Below, piece by piece: positions 18,161 through 27,195 of a stretch of DNA of 64,000 nucleotides. The stretch lies in assembly GCF_001183545.1 (NCBI RefSeq), contig NZ_KQ236688.1, positions 2,695,149-2,759,148 of the forward strand, written 5' to 3'. The translations under genes and the position numbers were made by a program. Every line of letters begins with the position of its first letter. The stretch's first letter is position 1. The notes below the pieces were generated by a model. The model made no database searches, was not told the origin of the DNA, and saw only the letters and a list, made by a program, of their open reading frames with translations. The stretch comes from Cellvibrio sp. pealriver. GTDB taxonomy: Bacteria > Pseudomonadota > Gammaproteobacteria > Pseudomonadales > Cellvibrionaceae.

Positions 18161-18559
18161 ATGCTAACCGGCCTCAACCACATCACCATCGCAGTCAGCA
18201 ACCTTGATACATCTTTTGTTTTCTACACGCAGCTATTGGGTTTTAAACCACAAGTACGTTGGGATGCAGGTGCTTATTTGAGCTTGGGGGATTTGTGGCT
18301 TTGTTTATCTTGCGATACCGCAATACCCAGTCAAGACTACTCACATCTCGCGCTCGATTGTGATGCGGATAATTTCAATGCAGTCGCCGCGCAATTACGT
18401 GAAGCTAATGTCATTGAATGGAAGAAAAATACCAGTGAAGGCGACTCTTTGTATTTCCTCGATCCCGATGGACATAAACTGGAAATTCACTGTGGCGACT
18501 TACAAAGCCGTTTGGCGGCATTGAAAGAAAAACCTTACAAAGGGTTGGTGTGGTTTTAG
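18161..18559 (+). CDS. FosA-like glutathione transferase (probable fosfomycin resistance)
   Basis: A 132-residue glyoxalase/dioxygenase-fold protein. It matches the FosA pattern along its length: MLTGLNHITIAVSNL, SLGDLWLCLS, WKKNTSEGDSLYFLDPDGHKLE. Compared with FosA of Pseudomonas aeruginosa, the metal ligands are all present (H7, H62, E108) and so are the fosfomycin-contacting residues (T9, K88, S92, S96, R117), with a constant offset of two residues after the first ligand. FosA adds glutathione to the epoxide of fosfomycin using Mn2+ and K+. The conservation makes true FosA activity likely, though activity is untested and chromosomal homologues vary in strength. No mobile element is adjacent. 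Confidence 0.85.
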   Translation: MLTGLNHITIAVSNLDTSFVFYTQLLGFKPQVRWDAGAYLSLGDLWLCLSCDTAIPSQDYSHLALDCDADNFNAVAAQLREANVIEWKKNTSEGDSLYFLDPDGHKLEIHCGDLQSRLAALKEKPYKGLVWF

Positions 18560-18624
18560 ACCGCACTTGCCCCACCCAAAAACAGAGTGATACTATAGTG
18601 ACACTTCATTTCTCGGGCATCACT

Positions 18625-18882
18625 ATGAAAACCGAACTCGTTACTACATTAAAACGTGAAGCCACCAAAATATTGGCTGAGCTGCACGACACTAAAGAAC
18701 CGGTGCTTATAACCGAGCATGGTTTACCTTCAGCTTACTTAGTTGATGTTAATGACTATGAGTTTATGATTGACCGTATGAAGCTATTAGAAGGAATAGC
18801 ACGAGGTGAGAAGGCAATTCTAGAAGGACGAGTTTTATCGCATGTAGAAGCTAAGGAAAAGCTGAAAAAATGGCTCAAATAA
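18625..18882 (+). CDS. Phd/YefM-type antitoxin
   Basis: An 85-residue protein with the Phd/YefM N-terminal pattern: LKREATKILAELHDTKEPVLITEHGLPSAYLVDVNDYE. This part dimerises and binds DNA; the basic, helical C-terminus should block the toxin. The ATG at 18625 is preferred over the longer frame from 18550 because the Phd fold starts there. The toxin gene overlaps its last 13 bases. A TATAGT-like -10 element about 35 bases before the ATG may mark the self-regulated promoter. Confidence 0.85.
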   Translation: MKTELVTTLKREATKILAELHDTKEPVLITEHGLPSAYLVDVNDYEFMIDRMKLLEGIARGEKAILEGRVLSHVEAKEKLKKWLK

Positions 18883-19178
18883 TTTGGACTGAACCAGCCA
18901 TCAATGACCTCAATGAAATCGCCGAATACATTGCCCTAAGCAACCCCATTGCAGCGGCTGAACTAGTAGCGGATATTCTTACTAAAGTTGAACGCCTTGA
19001 ACAATTTCCCAAATCGGGCAAGGTTCCCTTAGCCATTCCTGAACTGAATTACCGGGAACTGACAGCATCGCCCTGTCGGGTGCTTTATCGCACAGACAAA
19101 AATACCGTTCACATAATGCATGTCTGTCGCACAGAACGTAGCTTGCGTAAATTTCTAATAGAACGGGGAACACTGTAG
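18870..19178 (+). CDS. ParE/RelE-superfamily toxin
   Basis: A 102-residue toxin of the ParE/RelE fold: IIWTEPAINDLNEIAEYIA at the N-terminus, then PKSGK, the strand YRELTASPCRVLYRTD, and HIMHVCRTERSLRKFL at the end. Members inhibit gyrase (ParE) or cut mRNA on the ribosome (RelE); the helical hairpin start and the C-terminal CRTERSL pattern fit ParE slightly better, but the target cannot be settled from sequence. It is translationally coupled to the upstream antitoxin, forming a complete type II module. Confidence 0.88.
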   Translation: MAQIIWTEPAINDLNEIAEYIALSNPIAAAELVADILTKVERLEQFPKSGKVPLAIPELNYRELTASPCRVLYRTDKNTVHIMHVCRTERSLRKFLIERGTL

Positions 19179-19205
19179 GTTCACTCGCACCACAAGGAGA
19201 TAGAT

Positions 19206-19604
19206 ATGCTAATCACCTACACCGGTAGCTGCCATTGCGGCACCGTGAAATTTGAGGCAGATCTGGATTTGGAGCAGAGCACTTATCGCTGCAATTGTTC
19301 TATTTGTCGCCAAACACGTTTTTGGCCTGCAGTTGCAAAAGAGGGCGGCTTGCGGATTCTGCAAGGCGAAGATCAACTCACCCGTTATACTTTTAACACA
19401 CATAAAAACGAACATTATTTTTGCAAGCATTGCGGCGTGCGTGTATTCGGTATTGGCACAGAAACACCGATTGGTAAAATGTATGGCGTAAACATAGGTT
19501 GTCTGGACGTACTAGGCGATAAAGAATTAGCTGCACTGAAAATTACCTACGTAGATGGACTACACGACAAATTTGCGCCGCCGGAATACATAGATCACTT
19601 GTAA
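19206..19604 (+). CDS. GFA/CENP-V family zinc protein
   Basis: A 132-residue protein of the glutathione-dependent formaldehyde-activating (GFA) fold. The zinc ligands are visible: CHCG near residue 10, CNCSIC near 31, and FCKHCG near 75. Most members have unknown substrates; the formaldehyde activity was proposed for one enzyme and should not be assumed. AAGGAG is six bases before the ATG. It stands alone between the toxin gene and the carboxypeptidase gene. Confidence 0.88.
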   Translation: MLITYTGSCHCGTVKFEADLDLEQSTYRCNCSICRQTRFWPAVAKEGGLRILQGEDQLTRYTFNTHKNEHYFCKHCGVRVFGIGTETPIGKMYGVNIGCLDVLGDKELAALKITYVDGLHDKFAPPEYIDHL

Positions 19605-19685
19605 TATTGCGCTGTCACAAAAGCGTCAAGAAAGCCCCGCACAAAAACCGCTATGCTCTCCAGTAGTAAATACGGAGAGCATTGA

Positions 19686-20783
19686 ATGACAATCCAACTT
19701 CCGCGCTTTGCAACACCACAAATACAGCAAGTGATTGCCCAACGCAGCACTGACGCGCAGCAGGATTTTGCACAAAAAATTCCTGAATTGATGGAGTTGG
19801 AACGGCTAATCCTACAACATTCGCATATTGTTAATACGCATACAGAAATCTTACTGGAGTCCGCATGGGGCAATTTTCCGCTTTATTCGCTCACACTGGG
19901 AAATAAAAATCCCACAGCACCTACACTGCTCATGACTGGAGGTATGCACGGTATTGAGCGTATCGGCAGCCAGGTATTGCTCGCTTGGTTACAGACGTTA
20001 TTAGCGCGCTTGCAGTGGGATTCTCACCTGCAACAATTACTCGACAAAATTCAATTAGTCCTTGTACCCATCTTGAACCCTGTTGGAATGTATTTAAACC
20101 AACGCGCTAACGGCAATGGCGTGGATTTAAATCGCAACGCACCTATTGATGCGGAAGGACGCGTACCACTGCTCGGGGGCGGCCACAGGCTCGGGCCATT
20201 TTTGCCGTGGTACCGTGGGCGCAAACGCGGAAAAATGGAAGCGGAAAATATTGCACTGGAAGTGATCATGCAGCGGCAAATTTTTAATCGCCCCTTTGCC
20301 GCCGTACTGGATTTGCATTCCGGTTTGGGAATGCAAGACCGGCTCTGGTTTCCACATGCCTATCGCAAAAAAGCGATTGGCAATATTGCAGAATACGTCG
20401 CCATGAAAACGCTGTGGGAGCGCAGCTACCCTAACCACACTTATTTATTTGAGCCTCAATCCATCCATTATTTATCCCACGGCGATTTATGGGATTATTT
20501 TTATTATCAGTCACGTGCACAACAGCAACCGTACTTTTTACCACTCACACTGGAAATGGGCTCATGGTTATGGGTAAAAAAAAGTCCGCGCCAATTGTTA
20601 AATATGGCCGGGTTGTTTAACCCGCAGATCCAACATCGTCACACCCGCGTGTTGCGCCGACATATACTCTTGCTGGATTTTCTGCTCGCTGCCACACTCA
20701 ATCACCCTCACTGGTTGCCGGATGAAAAACAAGCCGGAATTTTTCGCCAGACGGCGAATAATTTATGGTTTAACGGATTATAA
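19686..20783 (+). CDS. M14-family zinc carboxypeptidase-like protein
   Basis: A 365-residue protein of the M14 / succinylglutamate desuccinylase fold. The zinc-binding HxxE is MHGIE (H88, E91); NPVGMYLNQRANGNGVDLNRN supplies the substrate-binding Arg/Asn region; the third ligand is probably the His of LDLHSGLG and the catalytic Glu that of LTLEMGS. It has no signal peptide, so it is cytoplasmic. The exact substrate (peptide, N-acyl amino acid or glutathionyl conjugate) is not evident. GGAG stands eight bases before the ATG. Confidence 0.85.
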   Translation: MTIQLPRFATPQIQQVIAQRSTDAQQDFAQKIPELMELERLILQHSHIVNTHTEILLESAWGNFPLYSLTLGNKNPTAPTLLMTGGMHGIERIGSQVLLAWLQTLLARLQWDSHLQQLLDKIQLVLVPILNPVGMYLNQRANGNGVDLNRNAPIDAEGRVPLLGGGHRLGPFLPWYRGRKRGKMEAENIALEVIMQRQIFNRPFAAVLDLHSGLGMQDRLWFPHAYRKKAIGNIAEYVAMKTLWERSYPNHTYLFEPQSIHYLSHGDLWDYFYYQSRAQQQPYFLPLTLEMGSWLWVKKSPRQLLNMAGLFNPQIQHRHTRVLRRHILLLDFLLAATLNHPHWLPDEKQAGIFRQTANNLWFNGL

Positions 20784-20878
20784 ACAACGCATTTACGCCT
20801 TCTGCTGATATGCTATCTTGTTAGATCATTCACATCGCTGGCTTAAGCCTTCAAAAGAATAATCTGCAGGAGCATTTA

Positions 20879-23068
20879 ATGCTTAAAAAAGCCCCCAGCC
20901 AAACTGAACTAAACGCTCTGATTTATGCCATCAATAGTAGCGATTTCACCGCAGCAGAAAACATGGCGGCAAGTTTGAGCAAAGCTTATCCAAAATCCGT
21001 TATCATTTGGAAAATATTAGGCGTTGCGATTGCAGAGCAAGGGCGATATGCAGACGCCATTGTACCTATGCAAAAAGTAATAACCTTGGATCCAAAAGAT
21101 GCAGAGGCGCATCGCAATATGGCCAGCATCCTGGATCAACTCGACAAAACAGAAACAGCAGAAATACATTTTCGCAAAGCGATATCGTTAAATTCGCAAG
21201 ACCCAATCAGCAACCAACTACTCGGAAAACTATTAAACAAAAAAAAGAATTACGTTGAAGCAGAAAAATATTCACGCAAAGCAATTGCACTGCAATATGA
21301 CCTTGCTGATGCACACGACCAATTGGGCATCGCTTTGTTAGGGCAACAAAAACAAGCAGATGCAGAAGCGAGTTTTAATACTGCCATTATGCTCAACCCT
21401 ATGATGGCGGACGCTTATAATAATCTTGGAATAACCCAAAACGAACAAGGACGATACCAGGAAGCCGACGCAAACTATCGAAAAGCAATAGAATTAAATC
21501 CCCAACATACGAATGCATACAATAATCTTGCGACCAATTTTATGCATCAGCATCTTATATTAGAGGCCGAAGCAGCTTATCGCATGGCCGTGGAAGTGGA
21601 TCCATTGAATACAATGGCACTTAGCAACTGGGGTCGGTTATTACACTTACAAGGCAACCAGGTGCATGCAAAAGAATTACTGGAAAAGGCACTCGAGATA
21701 AAACCTGACTTCCCTGAAGCATTAAATAATCTGGGCAATGTCCACAAAGAGTTGGGTGATCATGACACCGCGATAGCCTGTTATCGAAAAGCAACGGATA
21801 TCGATATTAACGCCTTACATGCGTACAGCAATTTGTTATTAATTGGTGGCTACCACGCCAAAATCCCATTAGAACAATTGATAGAGGATGCCAAAGGATA
21901 CGGCAAACGAGTAGCCCAACTTGCACAAACAAAATATAGCCGCTGGCTAGCACCAACACCGCTAAAGAATGATGTGAAAATTCGCATCGGTTTTGTATCC
22001 GGTGATTTAAGAAAACATGCAGTGATGTTTTTTTTGGAAGGCTTGTTACGTAATATCGATAAAAATCAATTTGAACTTATCGCCTACTCTACACAACCTG
22101 AAGAAGATGAAGTGACGCATCGGATTAAATCGCACTTCATAAAATGGCAACCTATTTTCGGCAAAAGCGACCAAGCTGCCGCAAACATTATTTATCAGGA
22201 TGCAGTCCATATCCTATTTGATCTTTCCGGCCATACCGCACATAACCGGCTACCGGTATTCGCCTACAAGCCCGCGCCCATTCAGGTAACATGGGCAGGC
22301 TACCCTGCAACAACCGGCATGGATGAGATGGACTACATTCTTGCTGATAAATATCTCGTGCCTGCAGGTCAAGAACAGCAATTTGTTGAAAACGTGTGGC
22401 GCTTCCCCGAGGTCTCGGGATGTTTTGCACCGCTTATTGACGACATTCCGGTTGGCGATTTACCTGCACTGAAAAATGGTTACATCACCTTTGGCTGCTT
22501 AAACAACTTAATCAAAATGAATGATGATGTGGTTGAAGTCTGGTCACAGGTTTTACACGCTGTACCCAACTCGAAACTTTTTCTTCAAGCTTATCAGTTG
22601 AGTGAGCCATCAGTGCTGAAAAAAACCTATGTACGTTATGCTGCTCATGGCATCCCGCCAGACAGATTAATTCTGGAAGGAAAAACACCACGTTTGGATT
22701 ACTTTAAATCTTACAATAAAATTGATATTGCGCTGGATCCATTTCCTTGCCCAGGCGGAACAACAACCGCTGACACACTCTGGATGAGCGTGCCAGTATT
22801 GACACTCAAAGGACATGACTATTGGGGGCGCTTTGGTGAAGCCATAGCCAATTATGTTGGCCAACCCGAGTGGGTTGCTCAGGACAAGCAAGACTATGTC
22901 CGCAAAGCCGCACACTTTGCGGCTGATATTGATTTATTAAAAGAAATGCGACAAACCCTGCGCACAAAAGCGCTGGCATCTCCGCTATTCGATGCCCCGC
23001 GGTTTACCCGTAACTTTGAATCTGTTTTGAAAGGGATGTTGGAGAAATGGCAAAAAGATAATTCGTAG
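20879..23068 (+). CDS. TPR - GT41 glycosyltransferase (O-GlcNAc-transferase/SPINDLY-like)
   Basis: A 729-residue soluble protein. About nine tetratricopeptide repeats fill residues 1-320 (for example NNLGNVHKELGDHDTAIACYRKA). A GT41 catalytic region runs from about 363 to 720: IRIGFVSGDLRKHAV, ILFDLSGHTAHNRLPVFAYK, PIQVTWAGYPATTGM, DYILADKYL, TFGCLNNLIKMND and the donor-site DPFPCPGGTTTADTLWM. In this family the TPRs hold a protein acceptor and the catalytic part transfers a sugar to Ser/Thr. Bacterial members glycosylate flagellins, adhesins and other proteins. It has no signal peptide. The gene converges on the nucleotide-sugar operon that ends at 23135, suggesting it uses that sugar. CAGGAG is six bases before the ATG. 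Confidence 0.92.
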   Translation: MLKKAPSQTELNALIYAINSSDFTAAENMAASLSKAYPKSVIIWKILGVAIAEQGRYADAIVPMQKVITLDPKDAEAHRNMASILDQLDKTETAEIHFRKAISLNSQDPISNQLLGKLLNKKKNYVEAEKYSRKAIALQYDLADAHDQLGIALLGQQKQADAEASFNTAIMLNPMMADAYNNLGITQNEQGRYQEADANYRKAIELNPQHTNAYNNLATNFMHQHLILEAEAAYRMAVEVDPLNTMALSNWGRLLHLQGNQVHAKELLEKALEIKPDFPEALNNLGNVHKELGDHDTAIACYRKATDIDINALHAYSNLLLIGGYHAKIPLEQLIEDAKGYGKRVAQLAQTKYSRWLAPTPLKNDVKIRIGFVSGDLRKHAVMFFLEGLLRNIDKNQFELIAYSTQPEEDEVTHRIKSHFIKWQPIFGKSDQAAANIIYQDAVHILFDLSGHTAHNRLPVFAYKPAPIQVTWAGYPATTGMDEMDYILADKYLVPAGQEQQFVENVWRFPEVSGCFAPLIDDIPVGDLPALKNGYITFGCLNNLIKMNDDVVEVWSQVLHAVPNSKLFLQAYQLSEPSVLKKTYVRYAAHGIPPDRLILEGKTPRLDYFKSYNKIDIALDPFPCPGGTTTADTLWMSVPVLTLKGHDYWGRFGEAIANYVGQPEWVAQDKQDYVRKAAHFAADIDLLKEMRQTLRTKALASPLFDAPRFTRNFESVLKGMLEKWQKDNS

Positions 23069-23070
23069 TG

Positions 23071-23120
23071 TTTATTCGCCTCAATTACTAAAGCACATAA
23101 GCGTAAGCGGGGCGAATAAA
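23071..23120. terminator. Possible bidirectional terminator between GT41 and the glycan operon
   Basis: A 10-base perfect inverted repeat, TTTATTCGCC (23071-23080) and GGCGAATAAA (23111-23120), lies between the two converging stop codons. The loop is long (30 bases), so folding is less certain. Confidence 0.45.
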
Positions 23121-23134
23121 TCAGCCGCAAACAA

Positions 23135-23914
23135 TTATAACCTTTTTAGAAAACCTTCTCTCGCCACTGTAATTTGCAGTTTTGCATCGATTTTAGTGTC
23201 GACGATGAAATCAGAATTGTGTTTTAAAAATTCACGAACAGCCGTTTTGGGGCTATTTCCTGGTCGCCACTCACGATTAGAGAACAAACTATCAGGCATA
23301 TCTTCAATCAAAGTATCAAACACAACACAGTAACTTCCTGAAGAAACTAAAGGCGCATATGCATTCAGCTCTTCCAATACATGTTGATGTGTGTGATTGG
23401 AATCCAAACATACCAATATTCGTTCATAACCCTGTGCAGCTTGTTTTACAGTAGCAATAACATTTTCGTCGATGCTGGAGCCTTGAAACATTTGGATTTT
23501 ATGAGCCAATGGATGAGACTCTATTGCCTCGCGATTGTGCTGGCGAATATCAATATCAATCCCAATCACTTTGCGCTTGCTCTTCAAGGGATCAAGAACC
23601 TCGCCCCCAGTTACAGCCTCGGTATAATCCAGCATTGCCAATAATGATGCATTGAGTATGAGCGAGCCCCCATGCGCAATTCCGGTTTCAATAATCAGAT
23701 CCGGTTTAATCGCCCAGATCAACTCCTGCATGATAACCATATCCTGCGGGTATTGAATAATTGGGCGCCCCATCCAAGCAAAATTGTAGCTGTAGTTGCC
23801 AGGCAAGCTAACATCCAACATCCACTGCAAGGATTTTGCTGGCAGCTCTGCGTTATTCGCCAGTGCGTCTATATTGGATTGAACCTGCTGACGAAAAAGC
23901 TCTGAGTTATTCAT
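23135..23914 (-). CDS. Cephalosporin hydroxylase (CmcI)-family SAM-dependent protein
   Basis: A 259-residue protein of the CmcI family. WMGRPIIQYPQDMVIMQELIW and KPDLIIETGIAHGGSLI form the characteristic start and SAM-binding motif; GIDIDIRQHNREAIESHPL, FQGSSID and LVCLDSNHTHQHVLEEL follow. Homologues are often found in LPS and surface-glycan clusters, where they are thought to be O-methyltransferases. It is the last gene of the 13-gene operon and overlaps the phosphoesterase gene by four bases. A methyltransferase acting on the glycan is the likely role. Confidence 0.88.
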   Translation of the reverse strand: MNNSELFRQQVQSNIDALANNAELPAKSLQWMLDVSLPGNYSYNFAWMGRPIIQYPQDMVIMQELIWAIKPDLIIETGIAHGGSLILNASLLAMLDYTEAVTGGEVLDPLKSKRKVIGIDIDIRQHNREAIESHPLAHKIQMFQGSSIDENVIATVKQAAQGYERILVCLDSNHTHQHVLEELNAYAPLVSSGSYCVVFDTLIEDMPDSLFSNREWRPGNSPKTAVREFLKHNSDFIVDTKIDAKLQITVAREGFLKRL

Positions 23915-24615
23915 ATGCCCTCATGTTTAATTATGCTTACGGAATCAATTCGCCCACCGATCTGGGCTCCGATGTACAAGTTTTTATAAAAATTTTCTGC
24001 GAAACCAGCAGACTTCATAGTTGATACTGTTTTATCAATATCGTACGCAACGCGAAAAACCTCTACAGAGTCATTATGCAAAATAGCATAGGCTGCTCTG
24101 GGGTCTCCATCTCTTGGCTGCCCGACCGAACCGGGATTGCAATATAGCCGATCACCAAAATGTGCCAACACTTGTACGTGAGTATGGCCGGTAAAAAATC
24201 GCTTCGCTTTTTCAGGAAAAACCGATTCAGAAATACGATATAAATATTGGTCGAGATAATTATCCCACCCGCCATGAGTAAAATAATCTTCATCCTGAAT
24301 GAGATAGGGAATCGACTTGCTTAGCCAGTCAAGTTGAGGCTGAGTTACCACGCTTTTTTGAAAAGCAATAATGTCATTAACAACCTTTGAACGAGGGCAA
24401 TTAGTGTGACCCAATAAGTAGCTGTCATGATTTCCCATCACATTAAGCACATTGTGTTGCTGCAATAAATCTATGCATTCACCCGGCTCAGCACCGTAAC
24501 CGGCAATATCGCCGAGCGAGAGAAACTGCTGACAGCCTCTTTTTTTTGCATCCTCAAGCACTGCTTCAAGAGCGGTAAAATTGGAATGTACATCAGAGAG
24601 AATAGCAATATTCAC
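23911..24615 (-). CDS. Calcineurin-like metallophosphoesterase (YfcE/MJ0936 type)
   Basis: A 234-residue two-metal phosphoesterase with all blocks present: SDVHSN, GDIAGYG, GNHDSY, a His in THGGW, GHTH and NPGSVGQPRDGDP. Such enzymes hydrolyse phosphodiesters or phosphomonoesters; the natural substrate of this one is unknown. Its position between an ATP-grasp gene and a CmcI-like gene, with four-base overlaps on both sides, argues for a dedicated step in making the glycan decoration rather than a housekeeping role. Confidence 0.9.
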   Translation of the reverse strand: MNIAILSDVHSNFTALEAVLEDAKKRGCQQFLSLGDIAGYGAEPGECIDLLQQHNVLNVMGNHDSYLLGHTNCPRSKVVNDIIAFQKSVVTQPQLDWLSKSIPYLIQDEDYFTHGGWDNYLDQYLYRISESVFPEKAKRFFTGHTHVQVLAHFGDRLYCNPGSVGQPRDGDPRAAYAILHNDSVEVFRVAYDIDKTVSTMKSAGFAENFYKNLYIGAQIGGRIDSVSIIKHEGI

Positions 24616-25598
24616 AGGATAAAATCCTCATAGTATCGCCATCCCTTACCAGACTTTATTTTGACAAGACTTGGCTCTTGCTGCAGAAGATAGTGGGCAA
24701 CACACATTGCTGCTTCGTTGTAACCAAACGCAGTCCTGAGAGAATTACTACTGGAAATTCTCGGATTAATTTCTAACAGATACCAAATATCCCCGTGCTT
24801 TCTAAATTGATAGTTAGTAGGCCCGACCGGAGACAGCATCTGGCTTAACTGTGCAATCAGTTCAACAATCCCGGGTTCTTCACAAACTTCTGCATACTGC
24901 GTATTGCCAGCTACCGACAATTTTCGCCGAAAGATGATCGGTGCCAGAGATCGGCCATCACCCAATCCAAATGCAGCCGCTGTATATTCGGTCTCATCCG
25001 AACCGATTTTTGGCTGCACCAGAAACGAGTATTTCACTTTCTTTTTCCAATACAAAAAGTCAGACTCATCTTCCAGCTCAACAATACCGCGTGAACCATT
25101 TCCACAGCGTGGCTTCAGAATGTAGGGAGGAGAACCAAGCTGCGTAAGGCACTCCTGCCAACTTTCAGGCAAGAGACTCGGAATAGCGATAACATGTGCT
25201 CGCTGCAAGAATTGAAAGGTATGCCATTTGTCTTTTGCCAACTCGATAAGAGTTGGATTGTTAAGCGCAATACAAGTATTCAGAAAATGTTGCCGATGCT
25301 GATTAAGAAAAAAAACATCCACCTCCAAACCAGGGATGATTAGATCAACTTGCTGTTCAACTATCAGACTCATCCAAAAATCCAAATAAGCAGAATCTTC
25401 CTCATCTACCTTTGGTTTTTCAACACATAGATCACAAAGCGATTGTGCGAAAGGAGTGATCTGTTTATCGACACCGATGATAGTCACATCAAATCCGGAT
25501 TGGCGTAATGATTTTGCGATGCCTTGGCCAATAATTGCGCCCACGCCGGTAATAGCTATACGAAACAATGAATTAGATTTTTCTTTTTTTATGTTCAT
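24612..25598 (-). CDS. ATP-grasp ligase of the glycan operon
   Basis: A 328-residue protein. A Rossmann-like N-terminal part (IAITGVGAIIGQGIAKSLRQ) is followed by an ATP-grasp fold: KDKWHTFQFL, PPYILKPRCGNGSRGI (ATP-binding Lys), FLVQPKIGSDE, and metal-binding YLLEINPRISSS. The pattern resembles carbamoyl-phosphate-synthase-like and PylC-like ligases, which join a carboxylate to an amine through an acyl phosphate. In this operon it may attach an amino acid or acyl group to an amino sugar; that is inference. It overlaps the next gene by four bases and touches the SDR gene. Confidence 0.85.
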   Translation of the reverse strand: MNIKKEKSNSLFRIAITGVGAIIGQGIAKSLRQSGFDVTIIGVDKQITPFAQSLCDLCVEKPKVDEEDSAYLDFWMSLIVEQQVDLIIPGLEVDVFFLNQHRQHFLNTCIALNNPTLIELAKDKWHTFQFLQRAHVIAIPSLLPESWQECLTQLGSPPYILKPRCGNGSRGIVELEDESDFLYWKKKVKYSFLVQPKIGSDETEYTAAAFGLGDGRSLAPIIFRRKLSVAGNTQYAEVCEEPGIVELIAQLSQMLSPVGPTNYQFRKHGDIWYLLEINPRISSSNSLRTAFGYNEAAMCVAHYLLQQEPSLVKIKSGKGWRYYEDFIL

Positions 25599-26476
25599 CA
25601 GTTGGGATCCACGGAGCCAAAATTACCTTCCAGATTCATTGACTTTATTGTCGCAAATGTATTTTCGAGCGAAATTTCTGGTACAAAACTGAGCGCCCTC
25701 CAGCAGGACGCACCATCAGGATAAACAACCTCCCTAAAAGGAACCTTAGCTGGATCACACTGATATCGACCTCCACGATTAAAAACCTTATAAGCTAATT
25801 CCACTAACTCTTGCATCGCTATTGTTTGAGGGTAGATAGCATCAAATATACCAGTAACATCATTGACGGCTGCATGTCGTAGCATCCGGGCCGCATCATC
25901 CACATGCAAAAAATTCCGCGCAGCAGATGCACTTGGCATATTGAGATCCGCTCCCTTGGCCGCATACGCAATCGCCCTACATATCCATAATTGATGTCGG
26001 ATACAACGACCAAACGTATCGTAAAGCTGGGTAAAGCGTAGTGAACAAAAATCGATACCGGACTTTTTAAGCAACCATGTAAATTGTTGTTCCGCTAATG
26101 CTTTACTAAATCCATAACTGTTATATCCCGACGGATCAAAATCCGGCCTTGATGAAAGTGTTCCTGCATAAATAAATTTTTGGCATCCCAATTGGGTCGA
26201 AAGGAGAGCAACTTTTAATGCACTATGAGCATTCACTTTTAGGTTAAGTGCGATACCTGCATCATCATCGCCACCAAAACTGGCTGCGCAATGAAAAAAA
26301 GTGTCAGCTTTTAATTGGATTTTGGACAAATCAACATTGTCGCCAGACAAATCAAATTGAATGTCTGAATCTGACGATCGGCCAATACGGATAACAGAAA
26401 TATTTTTTCCGGCAAGTTGTTGGCATAATGCTTGGCCAAGCATTGAATTTGCACCAAGCACAGCAACCTGTTTCAT
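25598..26476 (-). CDS. NAD-dependent epimerase/dehydratase (extended SDR)
   Basis: A 292-residue Rossmann enzyme. The nucleotide-binding GANSMLG is at residues 8-14, and the catalytic set is a Ser in AGTLSS and YGFSK (Y...K). AARNFLHVDDAARML is the usual C-terminal substrate-region motif. It would reduce, epimerise or dehydrate a nucleotide-linked sugar; the reaction cannot be told from sequence. Given the earlier RfbG and RfbC-like enzymes it may be the 4-ketoreductase for a branch, or act on a second sugar. It overlaps the upstream methyltransferase gene by four bases. Confidence 0.87.
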   Translation of the reverse strand: MKQVAVLGANSMLGQALCQQLAGKNISVIRIGRSSDSDIQFDLSGDNVDLSKIQLKADTFFHCAASFGGDDDAGIALNLKVNAHSALKVALLSTQLGCQKFIYAGTLSSRPDFDPSGYNSYGFSKALAEQQFTWLLKKSGIDFCSLRFTQLYDTFGRCIRHQLWICRAIAYAAKGADLNMPSASAARNFLHVDDAARMLRHAAVNDVTGIFDAIYPQTIAMQELVELAYKVFNRGGRYQCDPAKVPFREVVYPDGASCWRALSFVPEISLENTFATIKSMNLEGNFGSVDPN

Positions 26477-27195
26477 ACCAGCTTAATTTCCATCAATAAG
26501 CCCACACAAAGATCCGGGAATTCAATTCCAACACGCAACATAGCCTGTAGGTTCGCTTCAAAATCTGTCAGCGTTTTTAATACATTAAGCGGTAATGGCT
26601 TCAGGTAAATTCCTTCTTCATAGACAACTTTATAACCCAGCGTCTCAACTTCTGCCCTTAATGTGTCTCTGCAATATTGTCGCTTATGGCCTAACGCAAG
26701 ATCATTGGCATTAAGACTGTAAATATCATCAATTAAGCCCAGCTCCAAACCCAAGCGGCGATTCATTGATTTGGCATTAGGAACAGCAATAAATATTCTG
26801 CAGCCAGGTGCCATGAATTTTTTAAAATGCGCAAGAACAAGCGCAGGATCATCAACATGCTCAAGCACAAAACCCATGATAATAACGTCAAATTTTTCAG
26901 CAGTTTCAAACGTTTCAAAATAGCCGTATTGCAAATCAACGTTTAAATCAGGGTGAGCCGCTCTAAAATCATCAATAACCACCGAAGACCCTTCGACAAT
27001 AACATGACGATCGGTAGCTGCATTGAAAATAGCTGCCGTAAATCCATGACCTATACCCAGTTCGAGAAGATTTTTGCAATGCCCGAAGCGCTCCACAATA
27101 CGCTTGGGGTACCAGTGCAGAATAAGATCATTTTCAATAGCGCTGGCAGCACCAGGCTTGTATTCACTGGTCACCAGATTTAAATCATTCATCAT
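26473..27195 (-). CDS. Class I SAM-dependent methyltransferase
   Basis: A 240-residue methyltransferase of the Methyltransf_11/23 type: SAM-binding NLLELGIGHGFTAAIF, the acidic strand end HVIVEGS, and post-II motif FDVIIMGFVLEHVDDP. IFIAVPNAKSMNRRLG is typical of surface-glycan methyltransferases. The acceptor is unknown; a sugar hydroxyl or amine of the glycan is likely. Its start overlaps the end of the WbqC-like gene by 11 bases. Confidence 0.88.
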   Translation of the reverse strand: MMNDLNLVTSEYKPGAASAIENDLILHWYPKRIVERFGHCKNLLELGIGHGFTAAIFNAATDRHVIVEGSSVVIDDFRAAHPDLNVDLQYGYFETFETAEKFDVIIMGFVLEHVDDPALVLAHFKKFMAPGCRIFIAVPNAKSMNRRLGLELGLIDDIYSLNANDLALGHKRQYCRDTLRAEVETLGYKVVYEEGIYLKPLPLNVLKTLTDFEANLQAMLRVGIEFPDLCVGLLMEIKLV

